From positions 13,405,446 to 13,469,445 of the forward strand of contig CM043969.1 of the NCBI GenBank assembly GCA_014529385.2: a DNA stretch of 64,000 bases. Reading direction: 5' to 3'. Position numbers and translations under genes: made by a program. The notes under the pieces are model-generated. The model searched no databases. It worked only from the letters and a program-made list of their open reading frames with translations, and had not been told where the DNA came from. The stretch is from Adiantum capillus-veneris. Lineage: Eukaryota; Streptophyta; Polypodiopsida; Polypodiales; Pteridaceae. Each line of letters begins with the position of its first letter. Position 1 is the first letter of the stretch. This document shows positions 57,724 through 64,000 of the stretch, piece by piece.

Positions 57724-58791
57724 TGTTGGACGGATACGCCGCTACGGACGTCAGCATAGCGAGAACTCACCTAGCATATAATGTCAACTGAGGACGAAGC
57801 TCGACCCGCAGGCGCATGGAAGCAAGCAAAGGGTGTCAACCTCTACTCGACCGACTAATGACTACTTTCTACAAAGATATCAAATCTAGATGCCATCGGT
57901 TCTGTGAATGTGAGTCTCCTATGATGCTACCACAAGCCAAAAGCCCATTAGACGTTCTCGAAATGTTACGAAACTTGAGGGATATCCTATCAACACCAAT
58001 AGGCCACTCTCCCTAAGGTACGTGACCAAAAAAACCTACCCAATACCCTCCGTGCAGAAAACGCGTAGGATGTCTGACTGGTTTTTGCAGGTCGAAGTTT
58101 TCAAAAACTAAAGTGCCTAATGTGTAGCTCTACTCACTCTGATCGCGTGGATATGCTGAAATGCAAAAACGGACAACAGTTACTCACCGAAACTCCAAAA
58201 GTAGCTCGCGGGTGAATCTTCCAAAACACAGACGAACGCGCGTGATGTAAGCATCAACACGTAGCTCTCCTCGTGGGAAACACACTGCTGCTCTTTGTTT
58301 GCGATTTCGACCACCGTAGCTCCTGTAGCACACACACACACACACACTCTCACTCTCTCGCAGTCTCCCAACGACACAGAAGATCAGATTCATTAGAAGT
58401 CTCTTTACAAAGCTTTAGGTTTTAGCTTATATACTAAGCCTTAGAAAACCTAATGTCCGACCAAAATGACCTGATTTGTCCCTAGGCTTCTATAGAGATT
58501 AATTACAACAATGTGAACTGGCTTTGCTCATCCAACAAGCATCTCTAGCCAAAATACAATTGTCGACTTAAAATATAAAGTTCCCGTAAACATTACAAAA
58601 GTGTCCCTAATGGCTCAAAATGATAATAACGGGATATTCGATGATGTCCATGAGCTTGTATCTTCACATTACAACATCCATCTTTGTCTTCATCACTTTA
58701 TCAACATCTTTATTTGGAATCTTTAGAGAATCTTTGAGGAATCTTTATGGAATCTTTGTGGAAGCGTTGTTGAAAGGTTGACCTTTCAACA
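57724..58791 (-). repeat. 3' LTR of the right-hand retrotransposon
   Basis: Starts TGTTGGACGG and ends CCTTTCAACA on the plus strand, 1068 bases, with TGTTG/CAACA inverted ends. It is related to the LTR at 4387 over about 500 bases. It has a minus-strand TATA-like region near 58420-58435 (GTATATAAGC). The 5 bases outside (57719-57723, AGAAG) would be the target duplication, whose partner lies beyond the window. Confidence 0.88.
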
Positions 58792-58807
58792 CTCTCCCCC
58801 TCCAAAG
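58792..58807 (-). promoter_or_regulatory. Polypurine tract of the right-hand retrotransposon
   Basis: CTTTGGAGGGGGAGAG on the minus strand directly precedes the 3' LTR. A second similar purine run (58968-58982) occurs about 160 bases further inside. Confidence 0.8.
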
Positions 58808-59228
58808 TCTTGTCGTCCCCGACAAGACCCTATGTATGCAGTGGCCTTGACGAGTGCTTCATGTTTTGGTGTTGGTTGAAGCTTTTGTTGTTGCAGTTGC
58901 TTCTACCAGTGCTTTGTATGTTGTAGAGTTACCTTTTTCTTGTACATGTAGTGTAGTTGAAGCCATAGCTCTCCCCCTCCGATTGGTTGTTGTAGCGGGA
59001 ATAGGTTGAGTGAGGTTTGTTGTTGCAGCAAGTCATTTTCTGGGCCGCTTCCCTTTGATCTTCTAGTTGATGAGCATGTAGCTATTTGGGGATATCGTTC
59101 ATCTGCAAGCTTGGGTCTGACGCTTGCTCATTTAGTGGCTCAGCTGCCCGACTCGACTCTTATGCCATGATTTTTGTGGCGACTTGACTTACTCTCTGGA
59201 GCTTTCGACCAAGAATAGGTTTTGAAAT

Positions 59229-59993
59229 TCAAAACTCCCATCCTCGAAGAGAGGATTTGGACCATACTGGCAATATTGGTTTCTTTTGCCATACCTGGGT
59301 GACCTTGGCTGTCAAAATTTCTTTTTGTTTTTGTTGGTCCCTTGGTTGAGTAGATTGGCTCGCTCCATTCTCCATAACACTTTGTCCATCATGCCTTGAC
59401 ATATCTTGAGAGCTAGAGATGACTTCAATCTTCTTCGTTATGTGTTGTTCTTTTGGCACCCATTTGTATCTGCATCGTGTGATTAGAGTGTCTTTGTAGA
59501 TATCCTTTGCCTTGACTGTGACATTGTTCTTGATTTTGCCTTCCGTGAAATTGCGATTATTTTCAAGTTGAAGTCGTTTGCTTGAAGAATGTTTACCTTG
59601 CATCTTTGGTAGCGAGATTCTCCGATTTCCTTGATAGTAACCTTGTGCTTGAAGAATTGTAGATGGAACTTCCCATGATGTTTTTGATGTTGTATTGAGA
59701 TGTACAAGAGTTCTATTTTTGGGATTATTTATCGATGAAGTCCTATGTTGGTATGAAGGCCAGTTGGATTTGAAATTTCCTCCATCCCTTTGGCGAGCCT
59801 TGTTGGTTGGTCTCCTTTGGCGATATAAATATGAGCTTTGTTGCTTTTGGGGACGCTTTTTGAAACCTTTATCCACCACATAAGCTGAGGTCTGTGGTTT
59901 TGGTAACCAAAGTTTCTTTTGACCCTCATAATAGCCTTGCTCTGCTAAGCTGTAGTGGGAGGCTATCCATCCCATGTGTTTACCTTTCATCAA
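59229..59993 (-). CDS. Basic protein of unknown function in the non-autonomous retrotransposon
   Basis: 254 codons, rich in Lys, Gln, Arg and Ser. Repeated GYY[EQ]G.[RK]K motifs (GYYEGQKKLWLPK; GYYQGNRRISLPK) show internal duplication. It is the last frame before the polypurine tract, at the place where integrase would normally end. No metal-binding or catalytic motif is visible, and I do not recognise the family. Confidence 0.4.
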   Translation of the reverse strand: MMKGKHMGWIASHYSLAEQGYYEGQKKLWLPKPQTSAYVVDKGFKKRPQKQQSSYLYRQRRPTNKARQRDGGNFKSNWPSYQHRTSSINNPKNRTLVHLNTTSKTSWEVPSTILQAQGYYQGNRRISLPKMQGKHSSSKRLQLENNRNFTEGKIKNNVTVKAKDIYKDTLITRCRYKWVPKEQHITKKIEVISSSQDMSRHDGQSVMENGASQSTQPRDQQKQKEILTAKVTQVWQKKPILPVWSKSSLRGWEF

Positions 59994-60215
59994 TTGGCTA
60001 GGATCATTTACCCATATTGGGTCCTTGACTTTAATTTCTTCAGCTTTAATGTAGACCGTTGAAAACCTTTGGCGGCGGTGATCTCACAGTGTAGGGTATT
60101 TCGGTTGAAAGGTTTTCTTTGGAGCTTGTCTTTCATGTGGAAGCATGTGGTCAGTTGATGTCGAAGCTCTGTCTTGAACTTTTCGGGGCTGGATTGAAGA
60201 CTCTGATTTAAGGGG

Positions 60216-61427
60216 CTACTTTTGTGGGCTCATTTTGGATTTTCCTTTGTCGGAAGCCGATAATCTTGGAGCAGTAGTAGGCTGGATTTCTTGAGAGCTA
60301 GTCGTGATGACCATTGTTGAAAATTCAGGTTCTTCTGCCAATGTTTTTGCCCATAGCTTGGACAAAATCAAATGTGTACTCATTTTGGAGGAATCCACCA
60401 CTAGGAATTTGTCTTTGATTACCTTTGATCGTAGTTTAAGGGTAGCTTCTGCAATCCCTAAACTTGTGACAGCTATTCCATGTGATATAGGAACCTGTAC
60501 CTAAATTTCATACAGTTCTGGCTTACCTAGAAGTAACCACAACCCATAAGACATGACATTAGTCGTGGCAGTGCAATCTATCTCTGCTGTAAATTTGAAT
60601 TTCGGTTTCTCATACACATACAACGAGAATTTAATCTTCTTGTTGGCTGCCAAGTAGCTGATGTCCTCGTTGCTTTCGGTACTTTTCTTGGACTTTTGTG
60701 CCTTGAAGGCTTTGTCATCCTCTTGTATGTTGAACTTCTTCTTCATTTGACTGGTTGTAGCATGTCCCAAGTGCTTACTATCTTCTGCTATAGCTGCTTG
60801 TTGGTGTTCATTGCTAGTTTCTGACTGTGATGCCTTGATTCTTGATTTCAGAAGCTCTCTGTCACTATTTACTTCTTCTAGCACTTGAAGTTCATTCAAT
60901 GGTGACTTTTCTTCTTGGAAATGTTTTGAAGCTTGTGTAGCAGGATGTTGAGGTTGACTCTCTTCTTCTGATGCAATGGTCGCCATGGCCTTTGGTTTCC
61001 ATTGTTCCATGGGTTTTTGTAGAGTCTCTTCTCGAAAATATTCATTCATATCCTGTATTGCTTGTCCTTGGTAGTCAATCTTGGACTGAGTCATTTCCTG
61101 TTCTTCTGTGCATTCTATGTCTTCAGTTACATCTTCTTTTAGCTTCTCATACTCTTTGATTTGTTCAATCACCAATGAAGAGTCCACAGTAGAGAATTTA
61201 TTTGGTAGACTTCCAGCTTCATCCATTGATTCTATTTGCATGTCTTCCACTTGTGACGTGGCACTAAGATTTTTTGTTACCTCTGCTTGTGTTGGCTCAC
61301 TATCGTCAGAATCTTGGCTTCTTTTTCTCTCGAACCTTGAACTGCGAGCTTCATCTTCATCACCTTGTGGATGCTTTGACTTATCCTCACTGAGGTTCCT
61401 TAAACGATCTTGACTCAGCTGATTCAA
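60216..61427 (-). pseudogene. Retropepsin-like region with altered active site, in the non-autonomous retrotransposon
   Basis: The first part (61427 to about 60640) is acidic and low in complexity. It is followed by YEKPKFKFTAEID-C-T-ATTNVMSYGLW, resembling retropepsins (usually DTGATTN). The catalytic Asp is kept, but Thr-Gly is replaced by Cys-Thr. A TAG at 60501-60503 interrupts the domain. The same frame continues with VQVPISHGIAVTSLG and FLVVDSSKMSTHLILSKLW, matching the flap and the second half of such proteases. The protease is probably inactive. Confidence 0.55.
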
Positions 61428-61639
61428 TTGATCTTTTTTGAAAGCCTAATTCTCTATGATAATGTCGTTGACACCCTTGACTTCAAGCAACTGTGTCTTG
61501 AGCCTATCTTTTGTGCCCTGTGACAAGATCTGCTTCTTTTCCGGGGATCTTTTTGGGGATTCTTTCTTTCGTTCCCTTGTTGTCACTGCCTGAACTTTGC
61601 TTTTGGCTTGTTGCTTCTTCTTTTCCAGAGCTTTGTTGG

Positions 61640-61725
61640 GCAGTCGTTCACTAAATGACCAATGGCACATTGGTTGCAATATATTGTTATCTCAACATGT
61701 GCACCCTTTGGACAAGGCAGCTCTC
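61640..61725 (-). other. CCHC-like zinc knuckle of the right-hand gag
   Basis: CNQCAIGHLVNDC followed by PTK is a gag-type zinc knuckle with CX2CX3HX4C spacing, one residue shorter than the usual CX2CX4HX4C. It lies after the main gag block and before Lys-rich text (61640-61446), as in gag nucleocapsid regions. Confidence 0.6.
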
Positions 61726-61933
61726 CATAATACTACTGATAATGGTTTCTTGTGGTATCTAGATACAGATATGACCTCTTCTTTGCATGCATGAACCTGT
61801 AGATTACGACTTACTTAGGTGTATCCCCTGCCTTCGTCTCTTTATCCTTCATCGTCTTGTCCTTGAGAAGCTGAAAATAGCTTCCATTATTGCTTGCATA
61901 CAAAATCAAATCACTATCCATGCTTTCTAGCAG

Positions 61934-63241
61934 TTATAATGCTAATTCTTCCATCAGTATATGGTCTTTGACGTGGGGCTTCAACATAGCCTTAGGGCTA
62001 TGTTTCCGAGTTGATTTTGGCGAGTTCTGCACCGAGGGTGGAGATCGAACCGAATCTTTGTTTTCCGTTTCCCTTGATGGTGCTTTTGGACGGGGTCCAA
62101 GTATGTGACTTACAGGTTGCCCACAATTGCTAAACTCATCCATATTTTTCACATCGGATATTTCATAGTGCCTATCGTATTTGTCAACCACAATGACATC
62201 TTGACCTGACCTTTTACATTGGGCATTGTGAATTTCCAGTGGCCTCTCCTCCGGCTCGGCATCTTTCAATGCTTCTTGAAATTCCACTTGGACTCCTGAA
62301 AAGGACACTACTTCTTGTAAAACTGGACTTCTTAATCCCACTCTTGAAGATATAGGGTCTCTTTGTTGATTTTGAACTCCCCCCCTCCGAGAGGGTTCCA
62401 TATTTGATGTTGGCATCTGTTTAATGCCTGATGATATGACTTGTTGTGCTCTGTTAAGTAGCTCTTGAGACTGAGCTAGTTCTTTTTGAAGTTGTGCTAT
62501 CTTCATAGGTGATACTTCCGACGTATTCCCTGTTTGTGCAATTTGGTGTGCTTGTGCTTTGTCTTGTGCTGGTGTGGTGCACGAGACTTGTACCGTGTCT
62601 TTCCATGTTGTGCCTTGTTGTGTGTCATGTGGTCTGTCACTCATTTGTGTAGTGACAGCTGTCGTTGTTAACTCTTCCAAGTGCGTAGTTAGAGGTAAAC
62701 CCATGACAAGATGGTATACATTACCACCTTTAGACATGTAGTCTTCTCCTCTTGAGCCAAATGCTTCTGCTGTAAAGCAATGATTGTTTTCTACAGGAAC
62801 TTCCTGACTTGTGACAGCCCTGTAGTATCGACCGTCTTCGTCTCCATTGAGGGTACCAATTTTCCGTTTTCCATCTTGTTCTTTGTACAAAAAAATACTT
62901 GGAGGATATGTGTAGATATTTGTAAGTTGATCTTTGTACAAAATTTCTATCTCATTGTCGATGTATTTTCCGTGCCTCATGTAAATTGATCCCAGACAAT
63001 CTTCCATGAAATCTGGATGTGGGTGTAGTACATTCTTCGCTGTTTCAACTTCCACATATTGAGATGTCCGAGTTTCCTCTGTATCTTTCTTTGTCTTGAT
63101 GTACAAATTCCGATTGTCATCCTCATAGCATGGCTGTCCTTTGTAGTGGCCAATCAGATAGATCCAAATTTTCTCTCTTGTAATTTATGTGGATGTACTT
63201 GAATCTTCATCTCGGCTAGTCTGATTCCTTTGAGACGCCAT
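61934..63241 (-). pseudogene. Gag of the non-autonomous retrotransposon, stop near the start
   Basis: ATG 63241 opens MASQRNQTSRDEDSSTST, then TAA at 63185-63187, after which the same frame runs open to 61934 (about 415 codons). It includes IWIYLIGHYKGQPCYEDD near the start, a coiled-coil-like AQLQKELAQSQELLNRAQQ in the middle and VIVVDKYDRHYEI near the end. The last resembles IVFVDRYGREYQRI in the left-hand element's gag. No classical capsid motif is obvious. Function is inferred from position and from this relationship. Confidence 0.5.
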
Positions 63242-64000
63242 TGCTTTCATCTTGACTCCCTTGCTGTACCTGTTCAGTGATAGATCTAATTGCTTTCCTC
63301 AATGCTAATAAAAATTATTAGCACCCTTGTGTTGGTCTTTTTTTCTTGAGGTCCTTCAGCTTTTGTGGATGCCTTAATCTCTGAGTTTTCTGAATTGGGC
63401 TTTGCTTGCACTGCTTGAACTTCTTACCTCCCTTGCTTGCCAAGACTGATACTGACTTGTCTGGCTGCTTGCTTTGCCTAGAGCTTTTTAGCAGGCCTCG
63501 ATCTAGTGGAAGAACTGTGATAAGTTCTGCAACTTACCACTATACTACAACAACTGCTCCCTTTGTAGCGATTCTTGAGTCGAGCTAACATGTGTTCACT
63601 TTAGCACACAATCTACAAAATTCTATTTAGCTGGAAAACTTTTTCACAATGAATGCAAAAATTCTTGATGTACCTTTGACGGCCACACTTGTTCCGTGGG
63701 CTCGGAAGTGACTTTCAAGTTCGCTTTTAGCTGAACTAAACTTAAGCTAGCACAAGAGAATTATGCACAAGTCGCAGTGATTTGCTAGCAAAAATCTTGT
63801 GTTAAAGTTCTCCAAAACTTGCGACTGTTGTTGCAAAATCAAGAGTCCTTGTGTATGGTCTTACTGCTACCAGATTTGTGTATGGACGTACACTAAGCCG
63901 TAGTTAACTTTTACACCTTTCCGCGGGTGACCAATGGTTTTCCCAAAAGATAATTTCAATCTGCTAACTTAGCAGTCTTCAAAAACCGTGACCGTTTTCT
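63242..64000 (-). other. Leader region upstream of the right-hand gag
   Basis: No coding family is visible. The ACATCCTACG palindrome seen in the left-hand leader does not appear before the window ends. Confidence 0.4.

Larger units (their letters stand above)
57724..64000 (-). mobile_element. LTR retrotransposon lacking a visible polymerase, 3' part; runs off the right edge
   Basis: Minus-strand order visible: gag from ATG 63241, zinc knuckle near 61690, protease-like region near 60580-60440, a basic ORF 59993-59229, polypurine tract, 3' LTR. No reverse transcriptase, RNase H or integrase motif lies between gag and the 3' LTR, where it must be in a complete element. It therefore looks like a non-autonomous gag-bearing element that depends on a relative, possibly the family of the left-hand element. 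Confidence 0.7.

Overview
This is a nuclear window from a vascular plant with a large, repeat-rich genome, most likely a fern. The evidence is plant-type Ty3/gypsy, Ty1/copia, CACTA, Mutator-like, hAT and Helitron elements, a nuclear tRNA-Cys(GCA), and PLS-type pentatricopeptide repeat (PPR) proteins with repeat wording that I associate with ferns. The fern assignment is inference, and I cannot name the species. Almost all of the sequence is transposable elements in various states of decay, many inserted inside one another. Only two features look like intact host genes: a tRNA-Cys at 28739-28810 (-) and an intronless PPR ORF at 29070-30932 (+).

Layout, left to right. 1-5385: 5' part of a minus-strand LTR retrotransposon (broken gag, a 1.8-kb leader with four near-identical 20-24-bp palindromes, a tRNA-Asp-type primer site and the LTR). 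5471-7200: a Ty1/copia remnant. 7300-12650: mostly non-coding, with microsatellites. 12660-14360: a broken hAT transposase joined to a PPR fragment. 15500-15700: a fragment of a P-loop ATPase. 16084-27940: a decayed PPR gene split by an 8.9-kb Ty3/gypsy chromovirus (16758-25670) with two 1605-bp LTRs that differ at about 20 positions and a perfect 5-bp target duplication. 28739-30932: the tRNA and the intact PPR gene.

31618-51559 is a nest. Inverted arms of about 0.85 kb surround a Mutator-like SWIM-domain transposase gene (36344-40044, -) and a convergent accessory gene (33018-35046, +). The right arm is interrupted by a complete 9.2-kb CACTA transposon (41901-51088, AAA target duplication). 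The CACTA element carries a TNP2-type transposase (42308-46254, -) and a divergent second gene (TATA at 46586, coding from 49085, +). The first intron of that second gene holds a 1.8-kb array of short palindromes.

52054-57723 is the 3' part of a Helitron (minus strand; hairpin and CTAG end, PIF1-type helicase remnants, captured gene fragments). It is interrupted at 57724 by the 3' LTR of another minus-strand LTR element. That LTR is related to the one at 4387, but its visible internal region has only gag and protease-like coding and no recognisable polymerase.

The most unusual structures are the intronic palindrome array and the shared GCGGTAAT-type motifs of the CACTA element, the palindromes in the retrotransposon leader, and the two-gene Mutator-like element with long inverted arms. 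Several elements carry nonsense codons at positions where Trp or Gln is expected, as expected for decay by deamination of methylated cytosine.
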